In this document: piece by piece, positions 1 through 9,948 of the stretch
Layout: the number at the start of each line of letters is the position of its first letter
Numbering within the stretch: position 1 is the first letter of the stretch
Assembly: GCA_002451465.1 (NCBI GenBank)
Contig: DKCJ01000003.1
Span: 1-64,000 of the forward strand
Direction of reading: 5' to 3'
DNA from: Caryophanales bacterium UBA6877
GTDB lineage: Bacteria > Bacillota_I > Bacilli_A > RFN20 > CAG-826
DNA length: 64,000 bases
Notes under the pieces: model-generated
Database searches by the model: none
Seen by the model: the letters and a program-made list of their open reading frames with translations, nothing else
Told to the model about the DNA's origin: nothing
Made by a program: the position numbers and the translations under genes

Positions 1-117
1 GATATCAACGAACCTTTTCTCGTAAGTCAAAATTTTATCGAGAGAACAAAACAAGGAAGACAAATTACAAAAAAAGGTATAGAAATTTATAAAGAAATAT
101 CGTTAAATGCACTATAA
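1..117 (+). CDS. ruvB: RuvB Holliday-junction helicase, C-terminal end (partial)
   Basis: An open frame runs in from the left edge and stops with TAA at 115-117. Its 38 residues contain EPFLVSQNFIERTKQGRQIT, which matches the RuvB C-terminal winged-helix signature EPYLIQxGFLxRTxRGR. RuvB is the ring ATPase that drives branch migration of Holliday junctions with RuvA. Only the DNA-binding tail is visible; the AAA+ motor lies outside the window. A ruvB gene next to secDF agrees with Firmicutes gene order. The identification rests on one short conserved motif plus this context. Confidence 0.85.
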   Translation, partial: DINEPFLVSQNFIERTKQGRQITKKGIEIYKEISLNAL

Positions 118-137
118 ATATTCAATTGTTTTTTTAC

Positions 138-167
138 TTGATTTAATGTATATTTATTGGGTATAGT
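138..167 (+). promoter_or_regulatory. Candidate sigma-A promoter of secDF
   Basis: TTGATT (138-143) and TATAGT (162-167) are separated by 18 nt in the gap between ruvB and secDF. The transcript would have a leader of about 40 nt containing two copies of ATTTATAAAT and the GGAGGT ribosome-binding site at 204-209. Confidence 0.5.
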
Positions 168-215
168 TATGCCTATTTATAAATCTATTTATAAATACGG
201 ATTGGAGGTAATCTT

Positions 216-2966
216 GTGAAAAGATTTTTAGCATATATCTTATTGTGCGTAAGTATATTATTAAGTACATTTGTTGGCTTTGTTCCAACAGTATTTTCAA
301 TTAATGGAAGTGCTGATTATGATTCAGGTCAAAATTTTATTTATCAAATTTCATTAAAAGAAAATGGATCGAAAAATGAAGGAAATATTACCGATGGTAG
401 TGCGATCGATTATGTTACAAATATTTTCAAAGAAAGATTAGATGCTGCTAATATTTCAACTTATAAATTAGAAAACGAAGGTAATGATACAATTCGTTTA
501 TCATTTAAAGATAAAAGTGAGATTAATACTTATGTTTCTGAATATTTAAGTTTCGATGGAAACATTCAAGCAATGGATTATAGCGGAAAAATTATTCTTG
601 AACAAAGTGAATTCTTAACACAAGGTGCTGCTTATATTGATTATTCAAATAATACCCCAGTTATTGTTTTACCATTAGCTGATCCTGAAGGATTTAAAAC
701 CAAATTATATGAAAATATTAATGGCACCAAAAAAGATAACCAACAAACTACATCAAGCGTCAAATTAAATTCTATTTATGAAACTATGGAAGATGATAGT
801 TCAAGTGATGATACAGAAGAAACAAAAAATGAAAATTATCTTTACATTGTTAACAATTGGAAAACCGAAACTTATTCAATGGAAACCATTATTACTGATG
901 TAAATAGTGCTGATACTGACGAATTAAATTCATATATTGATCGTATTGATGCTACAAAACCAGAAGAATTCTATTTTGACTATGATAGCACTAATAAAAA
1001 TGGTACATTCACTAAAATAAAATATTCTGGATTTATTAAAGATGCAAATAATGATATGACGATGGCTAATAGACTTGCAAGAATTACTGTTAGTAAATTT
1101 AATGCATCAGCTCTTGATTATAAAGTAACGTTAATTAATAAGGATAGCATAAATGAAACAAGCAATAATAATGCTCCATTCATTGAAAATTTAATTTATC
1201 ATGGTGAGCAATATGGACAATATCGTTCAATTGTTATGTCCACTTTATTAATTTCTACTTTGATTGCTTTAGTTATAACCAGCCTTTTCTTAGTATTAAA
1301 TTATGGTATTGGTGGAATTTGTTCAATTGTTTTAACTCCTGCAATTATGTTATTAACTTTAGCTACATTTAATTCATTTGGAGCAGAATTCAATATTGGT
1401 ACAATTATAGCCCTTATTTCTATAAGCATAGTTTCATTATTTAGTGGCTGTTCTTACTTTAGATCAATTAAAAATAACCTTTATAAAGGTAAAAATTTAA
1501 GAAAATCAAATCAAGATACTAGTAAAAACACTGCATTTGTACAAATTGATTTGTCAGTTATTTTGCTTATATTAGGATTAGTTGCATACTTAATACCAAA
1601 TAGCATTATGTTATCTATTGGCGCAACATTAATCTTAGGTGGTATGTATAATTTATTATTAAATGGAATTTTATTAAGAGTTTTATACTATTTCTTAACA
1701 AATTCTAATTTTATTGAAAAACATTTAAATCTTTTGATTATTGAATCAAAAAAGATTCCTGATTTATCTAAGGACGAAAAACCAGTTTATTTTGATCAAT
1801 TCAAAAAGACCCAAAATAATAAAAAGTCAAAAACATTTGGTTTTATAGGCCTAGCATTATTATTCGCTAGCATCATTGGTATTACAACATTCCAATTAGT
1901 TAACGGAAACATCTATAACACACAAAATGATAGTATCTCAGCTTCAAGAATCTATCTTGAGTTTGATTATAATGAAAATAGTTCTATTAAAAATGTTTCT
2001 GACCTCGAGAAGAAAATTTTAAATAATTTATATACCTATAATACCGAAAAAGATTCAAGGTCAGACAATAAAGTATCATATTCCAACATTCTTAATTTTA
2101 CTTATTCATATAAGGAAAATTATGCAACAAATAAGGAAATTTTAAAGAAAGTTTATTATATCATCGAACTTAAAAACGTTTTAGATGATAATTCTAAATT
2201 CAGTGCATATGTTGATGATTCTCATAAACTTGAAAATGTTAGTGTAGAAGATGCATTGCAATATTTAATTGTTGATTATAATAACGTTTCATATTTCAAC
2301 AATGTTGAATTAAAATCTGTTAAAAATGTTAATTCTGATACAAACAATTATTATTGTTTAATCTTTGGATTAGTTGGTACAGCATTAGTTGGTGTTTATA
2401 TGATGTTTAGATTTGGTATTTCAAGAGGTATTACAAGTTTCTTGTTCGTTGCCTCCGGCATGACAATTACCACTGGAATATTTAGTTTAATAAGAGGCAA
2501 CTTTACTAGCCAAATCACATTAGGAATTGTTATACTTGCTGTTGTTGGTTATGCTATTTTAGAAAATTACTTTAATACAGAAAAAGTATTAAGAAAAGAG
2601 CAACATCTTGATCACAATAACGTTGATGAATTAAAAGATAATAGTAGATTTGCTTTAAATGTCGCTTATTCTAATATAATTATTATGGTTATTTTATCTG
2701 TTTTTGTTATAACGAGTTTCTTATTTGCCAAAACTTTTTCAACATATTTTATATTATTTGCAATATTAGGTTCTTTATTAATGCTTTTATTTTATAAACA
2801 AATTACTGTTAATTTTGTATATGCCTTGAGTGGTGTATTTAATAGTATAGGAAAGAGAATCAGTGCAAAATACAATAGTCATCGTCAAAAAGTAAATGAT
2901 AAAAAACATAAAAAAGATGATGGCGATGGACCTCAAGAAGCAATTTTTATCGGTATAAATGATTAA
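216..2966 (+). CDS. secDF: SecDF fused protein-export membrane protein
   Basis: This 916-residue membrane protein has the layout of a SecD-SecF fusion: one N-terminal transmembrane helix (about 5-27), a large external region, a five-helix bundle (about 340-510), then a second unit with one helix (about 541-563), an external region and five helices (about 711-890). SecDF uses the proton or sodium gradient to help pull proteins out through SecYEG. Primary sequence conservation is low and the first external domain is acidic and Asn/Ser-rich, so the call leans on topology and on synteny (ruvB-secDF-recJ). The start is GTG at 216, chosen because GGAGGT lies 6 nt upstream. The cytoplasmic tail is basic. 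A rho-independent terminator follows directly. Confidence 0.85.
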   Translation: MKRFLAYILLCVSILLSTFVGFVPTVFSINGSADYDSGQNFIYQISLKENGSKNEGNITDGSAIDYVTNIFKERLDAANISTYKLENEGNDTIRLSFKDKSEINTYVSEYLSFDGNIQAMDYSGKIILEQSEFLTQGAAYIDYSNNTPVIVLPLADPEGFKTKLYENINGTKKDNQQTTSSVKLNSIYETMEDDSSSDDTEETKNENYLYIVNNWKTETYSMETIITDVNSADTDELNSYIDRIDATKPEEFYFDYDSTNKNGTFTKIKYSGFIKDANNDMTMANRLARITVSKFNASALDYKVTLINKDSINETSNNNAPFIENLIYHGEQYGQYRSIVMSTLLISTLIALVITSLFLVLNYGIGGICSIVLTPAIMLLTLATFNSFGAEFNIGTIIALISISIVSLFSGCSYFRSIKNNLYKGKNLRKSNQDTSKNTAFVQIDLSVILLILGLVAYLIPNSIMLSIGATLILGGMYNLLLNGILLRVLYYFLTNSNFIEKHLNLLIIESKKIPDLSKDEKPVYFDQFKKTQNNKKSKTFGFIGLALLFASIIGITTFQLVNGNIYNTQNDSISASRIYLEFDYNENSSIKNVSDLEKKILNNLYTYNTEKDSRSDNKVSYSNILNFTYSYKENYATNKEILKKVYYIIELKNVLDDNSKFSAYVDDSHKLENVSVEDALQYLIVDYNNVSYFNNVELKSVKNVNSDTNNYYCLIFGLVGTALVGVYMMFRFGISRGITSFLFVASGMTITTGIFSLIRGNFTSQITLGIVILAVVGYAILENYFNTEKVLRKEQHLDHNNVDELKDNSRFALNVAYSNIIIMVILSVFVITSFLFAKTFSTYFILFAILGSLLMLLFYKQITVNFVYALSGVFNSIGKRISAKYNSHRQKVNDKKHKKDDGDGPQEAIFIGIND

Positions 2967-2971
2967 TTATT

Positions 2972-2997
2972 AGCCACAATTATTTGTGGCTTTTTTT
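2972..2997 (+). terminator. Rho-independent terminator after secDF
   Basis: AGCCACAA (2972-2979) and TTGTGGCT (2984-2991) form an 8-bp stem with a 4-nt loop, running into seven T residues. The T-tract ends 5 nt before the recJ start codon, so the terminator occupies what would be the recJ leader. Confidence 0.85.
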
Positions 2998-3002
2998 AAA
3001 AT

Positions 3003-4574
3003 ATGAAAAACTTTAAATCCAAATTATTAGAATATTTTAATTTAACTGAAAACGAATATGAAGAATTATGCAAGGATGTAAATTTAGAAGATTTACCTTC
3101 ATATAAAAATTACCTACACATTGATGATTGTGCAAATTTTATCCATGAAAAAATAAAAAAGAATACAAAAACCCTTATATATGGAGATTATGATTGTGAT
3201 GGCATAATGGCAACTTCAATCATTTTCTTAACTCTAAAAACTGAGAATTTCACCCCAGGTTTTTATATACCTTCTAGAGAAAATGATGGTTATGGATTAA
3301 CAATAAAAAATATAGATAAATTCAATTCTTTAGGTTACAAATTAATCATATTGGTTGATAATGGGATAAGTCTTTATGAACAAATCAAACATGCTAATTC
3401 CTTAGGTATTGACGTAGTTGTTTTAGATCATCACACATTAGAGGGGTGTTTCCCTGATGCTAAATTTATATTACACCCAATATATAGTAATTTTTCAAAA
3501 GTTAATATGTCTGCTGGAAGCGTTGCATTCTTTTTTAGTATTGCATATCTTCAAATAGTTGATGAATATCTATTAACATTAGCTGCAATCTCTACAATCA
3601 GCGATTTAATGCCTTTAATCGAATATAATCGTCTTTTAGTTAAGTTAGCTATTAAAATAATAAATAAAAATAAGTACGAAAATGTAATGTTATTAATGGA
3701 AAAGGATGATAGTAGTACAATAAATGAACAAGATATTTCTATGTTATTAGTCCCAAAAATTAATGCTATTGGTCGCCTTATTAATGATAATTCATTGTAT
3801 ACAATAGTTAAATATTTTATTCGTGAAAATGATACAGTTTTTATTAAAAAAGCATCGAGCTGGATTAAGGAAGTAAATTTAAAACGCAAAAAAATGATTA
3901 CTGATATTTCACTTGAAAATTCTGTAGACGCAAACAACAATTCAATTATTGTTGTCGAAAAGAACATAAATGAAGGTTTAATCGGTCTTTTAGCTGCAAA
4001 ATTTATGAACGATTATAATAAACCAACTGCAGTTCTCATTGAAGATACACATAACAATGATTTATATAAAGGTAGCATGAGAAGTAAAGAAGGTTTTAAT
4101 GTTAATGTTATATTAGATGATTTAAAAGATATATTAATCTCATATGGTGGACATAAAAATGCAGGAGGTTTTGTTTTAGAGAAAAATAATTTTGATATAT
4201 TTAAAAATAAATTCGAAATAGCCTCTAAAAAACATCCTTTTAAGAACTACGAAGAAAAAACTATTGAAATTAGTTTACCAGACGTTAATAAGGAAAATTT
4301 TGATATATTAAATAGACTTGCACCATTCGGTCAAGATTTTAAAGAACCTAAATTTATGATTAAAAATATAAAAACCTCCTTTTTACAACTTAGTAGGAAT
4401 AAAAAACATATTTATACAAAATTTTCTACAAATGGTGTTATAGTTTATTTTAATTATGATAAAAACATATATAATAACAATTATGTTGATTTAATCGGGA
4501 ATATAAACATTAATTATTTTAATGGTTTATACACGATTCAATTTAAAGTTTTAAGTTTTTTAGAAAGCAAATAG
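3003..4574 (+). CDS. recJ: RecJ single-stranded-DNA 5'-3' exonuclease
   Basis: This is a DHH-family phosphoesterase of 523 residues. Motifs seen in order are DYDCDG (near residue 62), VDNGIS, LDHHT (the DHH motif that holds catalytic metal ions), ISDLMPL, and the DHHA1 signature GGHKNAGGF. RecJ degrades 5' ends at gaps during recombination and base-excision repair. The protein is shorter than Bacillus RecJ (786 aa) and lacks its C-terminal extension. The ATG at 3003 is fixed by an in-frame stop at 2997-2999 and by the absence of another suitable start before the first motif. There is no Shine-Dalgarno sequence and the secDF terminator abuts the start. Downstream, relA follows after 16 nt and its ribosome-binding site overlaps the recJ stop. 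Confidence 0.9.
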   Translation: MKNFKSKLLEYFNLTENEYEELCKDVNLEDLPSYKNYLHIDDCANFIHEKIKKNTKTLIYGDYDCDGIMATSIIFLTLKTENFTPGFYIPSRENDGYGLTIKNIDKFNSLGYKLIILVDNGISLYEQIKHANSLGIDVVVLDHHTLEGCFPDAKFILHPIYSNFSKVNMSAGSVAFFFSIAYLQIVDEYLLTLAAISTISDLMPLIEYNRLLVKLAIKIINKNKYENVMLLMEKDDSSTINEQDISMLLVPKINAIGRLINDNSLYTIVKYFIRENDTVFIKKASSWIKEVNLKRKKMITDISLENSVDANNNSIIVVEKNINEGLIGLLAAKFMNDYNKPTAVLIEDTHNNDLYKGSMRSKEGFNVNVILDDLKDILISYGGHKNAGGFVLEKNNFDIFKNKFEIASKKHPFKNYEEKTIEISLPDVNKENFDILNRLAPFGQDFKEPKFMIKNIKTSFLQLSRNKKHIYTKFSTNGVIVYFNYDKNIYNNNYVDLIGNININYFNGLYTIQFKVLSFLESK

Positions 4575-4590
4575 GGGGTAAAATATAATT

Positions 4591-6822
4591 ATGGAAGAAA
4601 TAAAGAACAAAGATGTTAAAGTTAAATTAGTACCAAATGGTGGTTACCCAATGCACACATTTGAAGATGTAAAAGAATTATATTATCCTTATATTCATAA
4701 TCAAGATGATCGTGAATTAATTAAAAAAGCTTATGATTTTGCTGCAAAAAAACATGCAGGAATATTTAGAAAAAGTGGTGAACCATACATTCAACATTTA
4801 ATTGAAGTAGCATATATTTGTGCTCAATTACAAGCTGGACCAGTAACTATCGAAGCAGCTTTTCTTCATGATGTTGTAGAAGACACTGACGCAACAGTTG
4901 AGGATATAGAACAAATGTTTGGTGACGATTGTGCTAAAATCGTTGATTCTTTAACAAAAATTCAAAGACTTAAATTATCGCATAGAACACAAGAAGAATT
5001 CGAAGCCGAAGACCATAGAAAAATTTTCCTTGGCATGGCAAGAGATGTCCGTGTAATCATCATAAAATTAGCCGATAGACTCCATAATATGAGAACTATT
5101 CAATCTTTGGCTCCAAATAGACAACAAGCTCTTGCAAAAGAAACTTTAGATGTTTTTTCTCCAATTGCTCATCGTTTAGGTATATATAAAGTCGAAAGCG
5201 AATTAGAAGATTTATCTTTAAAAATATTAAAACCAGATATATATAACGAAATTTCAAAATTAGTTAACAAGAGAATAAAAGAAAAAGGAAAAGCCTTAAA
5301 TAATTTTAAGAAAAAATTAGGAGATATTGCCTTTAATGCAAATATTCCGTTTAATATTGAGTCAAGAATTAAATCAATTTATTCTATATATAAGAAAATG
5401 TACATTAAAGGTCGTAAATTTGATGAAATTTATGATATTTTAGCTTTAAGAATAATAACAGATACGACATTACATTGTTATGAATTACTTGGTTTAATAC
5501 ATCAAGAATATCGACCTCTACCTGGTAGATTTAAAGACTATATTGCTGTACCAAAAAGCAATATGTATCAATCATTACATACAACAATAATTTCTGGCGA
5601 CGGAAATATTTTTGAAGTTCAAATTAGAACAAAAGAAATGGATGAAATTGCTGAAACTGGAGTTGCTGCTCATTGGAGATATAAAGAAGGCGAACATTAT
5701 GATCCAAAAGCGGAACAACACGATATAGAAGAAAAACTTCACTGGTTTAGAGACTTTGTTTCAATCTCTAAAGAAAATACCAATGCTGATGCTCAAGAAT
5801 ATTTAGATAACCTATCTAAAGACATTTTTGATGCCGACATATATGTATTTACCCCAAAAGGTAGAGTTATAGATCTTCCAGCCGGTTCAACCCCATTAGA
5901 TATGGCTTACAAAATTCATACAAAAATTGGTGATAGTGCAGTAGGAGCTACAGTTAATAACATTCTAGTCCCTTTAAGTACGGTTTTAAAAACAGGTGAT
6001 GTTGTCGAAATAAAGACAAGCAAAACATCGCCAGGCCCTAACCAAGATTGGCTAGACTTTGTTAAAACTAGCACAGCCAAAGCACACATTAAAAAATTCT
6101 TACAAAAGCAAAATATAGATTTGAGACTTAACGCAATAGAAAAGGGTAAAGAATTATGCGCTCAAGCATTTAAGGAACGTGAGCTTAATCCAGAAAAAAT
6201 AAATGAGTTATTAAATACTACAAATGTACTAAATAACTACCATTGTTCAACAATTGATGAATTATTATTCAATATTAGTAAGAAAAATCCAACAATTAAT
6301 GCGATACTAGATTTCCTTGGTTATAAGAAAAAAATCAAAAAGGAAGTAACATTATCTAAGAGAGAAAATGTTTCTTCATCAGATTGTCCTGTTTATATTG
6401 AAAATGGTGAAGGAGTTAAAATAAATCTAGGTAATTGTTGTACACCTATTCCTGGAGACGATATTGTAGGATATATTACAAAAGGCATGGGTATTACTGT
6501 ACATAGAACAGATTGTCCAAATATAAAAGGTGAGAAAACTCGTTTAATTGATGTACATTGGAAAGACAATGTTGATGGGGTTTATCCTGTTGACATTTCA
6601 ATTGAATGTAACGATAGAAATAATCTAATTGCGGATATCATGAATTGTTTATCGTCATTTAAAATTAAAGTAACCGAATTTAACGCAAAAATGCACCAAG
6701 AAACGAATACTGTAACAATTTTATGTGAACTATGTGTCACAAATGTTACTATGTTAAATTCCATTTTTCAATCACTTAAAAACATAAGTTGCGTTTATGA
6801 TATTAAACGTGTAATTCATTAA
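4591..6822 (+). CDS. relA: Bifunctional (p)ppGpp synthetase/hydrolase Rel
   Basis: This 743-residue long RSH protein makes and degrades the stringent-response alarmone (p)ppGpp. Domains in order are: HD hydrolase with intact HDVVED (about 92-97), synthetase with YKKMYIKGRKFDEIYD, RFKDYIAVPKSNMYQSLHTT and EVQIRTKEMDEIAETGVAAHW pieces (about 235-370), TGS (from about 419, VFTPKGRVIDLP), a zinc-finger-type region (NCCTPIPGDDIVG, about 615) and a C-terminal ACT domain. Both active sites look complete, so it is probably the main bifunctional Rel. The ribosome-binding GGGGG overlaps the recJ stop, indicating coupling. The apt and dtd genes that often flank relA in Bacilli are absent. Confidence 0.97.
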   Translation: MEEIKNKDVKVKLVPNGGYPMHTFEDVKELYYPYIHNQDDRELIKKAYDFAAKKHAGIFRKSGEPYIQHLIEVAYICAQLQAGPVTIEAAFLHDVVEDTDATVEDIEQMFGDDCAKIVDSLTKIQRLKLSHRTQEEFEAEDHRKIFLGMARDVRVIIIKLADRLHNMRTIQSLAPNRQQALAKETLDVFSPIAHRLGIYKVESELEDLSLKILKPDIYNEISKLVNKRIKEKGKALNNFKKKLGDIAFNANIPFNIESRIKSIYSIYKKMYIKGRKFDEIYDILALRIITDTTLHCYELLGLIHQEYRPLPGRFKDYIAVPKSNMYQSLHTTIISGDGNIFEVQIRTKEMDEIAETGVAAHWRYKEGEHYDPKAEQHDIEEKLHWFRDFVSISKENTNADAQEYLDNLSKDIFDADIYVFTPKGRVIDLPAGSTPLDMAYKIHTKIGDSAVGATVNNILVPLSTVLKTGDVVEIKTSKTSPGPNQDWLDFVKTSTAKAHIKKFLQKQNIDLRLNAIEKGKELCAQAFKERELNPEKINELLNTTNVLNNYHCSTIDELLFNISKKNPTINAILDFLGYKKKIKKEVTLSKRENVSSSDCPVYIENGEGVKINLGNCCTPIPGDDIVGYITKGMGITVHRTDCPNIKGEKTRLIDVHWKDNVDGVYPVDISIECNDRNNLIADIMNCLSSFKIKVTEFNAKMHQETNTVTILCELCVTNVTMLNSIFQSLKNISCVYDIKRVIH

Positions 6823-6852
6823 TTTCCCATTTAGTTATCACTTTATTATTTG

Positions 6853-6876
6853 CGCTTAATTATTTATAATTAAGCG
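6853..6876 (+). promoter_or_regulatory. Perfect 10-bp palindrome over the putative hisS -10 box
   Basis: CGCTTAATTA (6853-6862) and TAATTAAGCG (6867-6876) are perfect inverted repeats with a 4-nt loop. TATAAT (6865-6870) sits across loop and right arm. The hisS ribosome-binding site GAGAGG follows at once. The element could be a DNA operator over the -10 box, or an RNA hairpin acting as a relA terminator or translation control. The T-run (6882-6887) is not directly attached to the stem, which weakens the terminator reading. No T-box features are seen. Confidence 0.55.
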
Positions 6877-6887
6877 AGAGGTTTTTT

Positions 6888-8180
6888 ATGTTTAATATTG
6901 TAAAAGGTACACATGACGTCATCTTAAAAGATGCTAATAAATATAGTTACGTTGAACAGTTATTATCGAGAGTAGCTGAATTATATAATTTTAAAGAATT
7001 TAGAACTCCTGTAATGGAATATAGCGAGCTTTTCTTAAGATCAACCGGTGAAAGCAGTGATATTGTTAGAAAAGAAATGTATACATTTGAAGATAAGGGG
7101 GGTAGATCAATTACCTTAAGACCAGAATTAACGGCTGGAATTATGCGTTCTATGGTGAATAATAAATTATTTGCTCTTCAAGATTACCCAATTAAAGCTT
7201 ATTATGTTGGACCATGTTTTAGATATGAAAGACCACAACAAGGTAGATATAGACAATTTAATCAATTTGGCGTTGAATGCGTTGGTATTTCTTCAATTTA
7301 CCAAGATATTGAAGTTATAATGCTAGGATATAATTGTCTTAGAATGCTAGGTTTTAAAAATATAAAGCTCAAAATAAATTCTCTTGGGGATGAAGAAACT
7401 AGAGCAAATTATCAAAAAGCTTTGAAAGAATATTATTCAAAATATATTAATGAAATGTGTGATGATTGCAAAGAAAGATTTAATTTAAATATATTGAGAA
7501 TCCTAGATTGCAAAGTTGAACATGATATTGAAATCAATAAAAATTCCCCTTCCATCGATAATTATTACTCAGAAAAAAGTAAAAATGATTTTAACAATGT
7601 TATTAATTTCTTAAAAGAAAATGATATAGATTTTGAAATCGATCATAATCTAGTTAGAGGCCTTGATTACTATTCTGGTATTGTATTTGAATTCCACTAT
7701 ACATCTAAACAAGGCAAAAATTGTGGAGCTTTAGGTGGTGGTGGACACTACAACAATTTAGTAAAAGAATGCGGTGGACCTAATTTAGAAGGAGTTGGTT
7801 TTGCTTTTGGAATTGAACGACTTGTTTTATTAATGGAAGACGATAATTTGTTTCCGAGTGAAATTGATTCTCCACTTGATTTTTATATTTTGCCTGTTGG
7901 TGATCAAAATTTTAATAAATCTTTAGAGTTAGCAACATTTTTAAGAAATAATGGATATAGCGTAGATGTTTGTTTAGAACATAAAAGTATTGGCCAAATG
8001 TTTAAAAAAGCCGATAGAAGAGACGCTCTTTATGGAATTTTACTTGGCGATGATGAAGTTAAAAATAATACAGTTCAATTAAAAAATTTAGCCTCACAAG
8101 AACAAATTACAGTTAAAAATGATGATTTACTCGATAAAATCGATGATTTATTTGGCGAAAACGATGAGCATGAACATTAG
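6888..8180 (+). CDS. hisS: Histidyl-tRNA synthetase
   Basis: This 430-residue class II aminoacyl-tRNA synthetase charges tRNA-His. Visible signatures include the motif 2 region FRYERPQQGRYRQFNQFG, the HisRS-specific LVRGLDYYSGIVFEF (HisA motif), GGGGHYNNLV and motif 3 GVGFAFGIERL (about residues 302-312), followed by the anticodon-binding domain. Length is normal for bacterial HisRS. The start at 6888 has GAGAGG 6 nt upstream. aspS follows 21 nt downstream, the usual hisS-aspS pair. Confidence 0.97.
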   Translation: MFNIVKGTHDVILKDANKYSYVEQLLSRVAELYNFKEFRTPVMEYSELFLRSTGESSDIVRKEMYTFEDKGGRSITLRPELTAGIMRSMVNNKLFALQDYPIKAYYVGPCFRYERPQQGRYRQFNQFGVECVGISSIYQDIEVIMLGYNCLRMLGFKNIKLKINSLGDEETRANYQKALKEYYSKYINEMCDDCKERFNLNILRILDCKVEHDIEINKNSPSIDNYYSEKSKNDFNNVINFLKENDIDFEIDHNLVRGLDYYSGIVFEFHYTSKQGKNCGALGGGGHYNNLVKECGGPNLEGVGFAFGIERLVLLMEDDNLFPSEIDSPLDFYILPVGDQNFNKSLELATFLRNNGYSVDVCLEHKSIGQMFKKADRRDALYGILLGDDEVKNNTVQLKNLASQEQITVKNDDLLDKIDDLFGENDEHEH

Positions 8181-8201
8181 TAGTGAAAGGATGAATAATT
8201 T

Positions 8202-9947
8202 ATGAAAGAATACAAAAGATCACATCATTGTGGAGATTTACGAATTAGTGACGTTGGAAAAACTGTTGATATTTTAGGTTGGGTATCTAAAAAAAGAAAT
8301 TTAGGAAGTTTACTTTTCATTGACTTAAGAGATCGTTATGGAATTGTTCAAGTTTTAGCAAAAACTGATGAAATTGAAATTCCAGACATCAGAAATGAAT
8401 ATATTATAGCTGTTCATGGTGTCGTAAATAAAAAAGATCAACCAAATAAAAATCTTGCAACAGGGGAAATTGAAGTTTTAGCAGATAAAATTGAAATTAT
8501 TAATACTGCAGCGCAACCTCCTATAATTATTGCAGATGATACAGATGCTCTTGAAGATGTAAGATTAAAATATAGATATCTTGATTTAAGACGTCCTGTA
8601 ATGCAAAAAAGATTCTTTACTAGAGCTAAAATAGTGCGATGTGTTCATGAATATTTAGATTCTTTAGATTTTGTTGAAATTGAAACTCCAACTTTAACAT
8701 TGTCTTCGCCTGAAGGCGCAAAAGAATATCTTGTTCCTTCAAGAATTCATCATGGTTGTTTTTACGCATTACCACAATCGCCACAACTCTATAAACAATT
8801 ATTAATGGTTTCTGGCTTTGAAAGATATTATCAAATCGCTAAATGCTTTAGAGATGAAGATTTAAGAGCTGATAGACAACCAGACTTTACACAAATTGAT
8901 CTTGAAATGTCTTTTTTAAACGAGGACCAAATCCTTACCATTGCTGAAGGTCTTCTTAAAAAAATATTTAAAGAAACCATAAATTTTGATGTTAAATTAC
9001 CTTTAAGAAGAATGCATTATGATGATGCAGTTGCAAAATATGGAAGTGATAAACCAGACACAAGATTTGGTATGCTTTTAGAAGATGTTAAACAAATCCT
9101 TGAAAAAGGTGAATTTAATGTTTATAAAGAGGCAAAATTTATTTGTGCTATTAAAGTTGATGGCATAGCAAAAGATACATCGCGAAAAAAGATTGATGAA
9201 TATAATTTATTAGCAAATAAATTTAATATGAAGTCTTTTGGTGTGTTTAAAGTTGAAAATGGAACAATTTCTAGTAGTTTGTCAAAATTTTATCAACCTG
9301 ATGTCCTTCTTGAATTGAAAGAAAAAATGCACGCCAATGATGGCGATGTTATATTTGTAGCAACTGGAAATAATAGCAAGAATGTACACTTTGGTTTAGG
9401 CGCACTTAGAGAAGAATTTGGTTACAAATTAGGACTTATTAAACCAAATACTTATGATTTGCTTTGGGTAACTAAATTCCCATTGTTTGGTATGAGCGAG
9501 GATGGCCACATTGTAGCTGAACATCACCCATTCACAAGACCATGCGATGAAGATTTAGATAAATTAAAAACAAATCCAGAAAAAGTATATTCATATGCAT
9601 ATGATATTGTAATTAATGGTTATGAAGCAGGTGGTGGAACATTAAGAATATTCGACCAAGACTTACAAAAAACAATATTTGAAGTCTTAGGCGTTAGTGA
9701 TGAAGATATCGATAAAAAATTTGGTTGGTTTGTTAATGCATTAAAATATGGAACACCTCCACATGGAGGATTAGCTTTTGGCCTTGATAGACTCACAATG
9801 ATTTTAAGTGGAACAGATAATATTAGAGATGTAATTGCGTTCCCAAAAAATTTAAGTGCAGTTTGTCCAATGACTAACGCTCCTCGACCAGTAACTGATG
9901 CTCAATTAAAAGAACTTGGATTAGAAGTAATAGATAAGGAAAAATAA
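8202..9947 (+). CDS. aspS: Aspartyl-tRNA synthetase
   Basis: This 581-residue bacterial-type class IIb synthetase has an N-terminal OB-fold anticodon-binding domain (SHHCGDLRISDVGKTV start), motif 1 with YRYLDLRRP (about 125), motif 2 with FRDEDLRADRQPDFTQID (about 217), a GAD-type insertion domain and motif 3 GGLAFGLDRL (about 523). It charges tRNA-Asp; whether it also mischarges tRNA-Asn cannot be read from this window. It follows hisS with its own GAAAGG site and is followed by tkt after a single base, with the tkt ribosome-binding site inside the aspS end. Confidence 0.97.
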   Translation: MKEYKRSHHCGDLRISDVGKTVDILGWVSKKRNLGSLLFIDLRDRYGIVQVLAKTDEIEIPDIRNEYIIAVHGVVNKKDQPNKNLATGEIEVLADKIEIINTAAQPPIIIADDTDALEDVRLKYRYLDLRRPVMQKRFFTRAKIVRCVHEYLDSLDFVEIETPTLTLSSPEGAKEYLVPSRIHHGCFYALPQSPQLYKQLLMVSGFERYYQIAKCFRDEDLRADRQPDFTQIDLEMSFLNEDQILTIAEGLLKKIFKETINFDVKLPLRRMHYDDAVAKYGSDKPDTRFGMLLEDVKQILEKGEFNVYKEAKFICAIKVDGIAKDTSRKKIDEYNLLANKFNMKSFGVFKVENGTISSSLSKFYQPDVLLELKEKMHANDGDVIFVATGNNSKNVHFGLGALREEFGYKLGLIKPNTYDLLWVTKFPLFGMSEDGHIVAEHHPFTRPCDEDLDKLKTNPEKVYSYAYDIVINGYEAGGGTLRIFDQDLQKTIFEVLGVSDEDIDKKFGWFVNALKYGTPPHGGLAFGLDRLTMILSGTDNIRDVIAFPKNLSAVCPMTNAPRPVTDAQLKELGLEVIDKEK

Positions 9948-9948
9948 A

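Noticed and set aside
3551..3967. 138-residue minus-strand ORF inside recJ
   Set aside because: It lies wholly inside a well-conserved gene on the opposite strand and is rich in Ile, Phe and Ser, as antisense frames of A/T-rich genes usually are.
6823..6887. T-box or riboswitch upstream of hisS
   Set aside because: The gap is only 65 nt and lacks the T-box sequence; only a simple palindrome is present.
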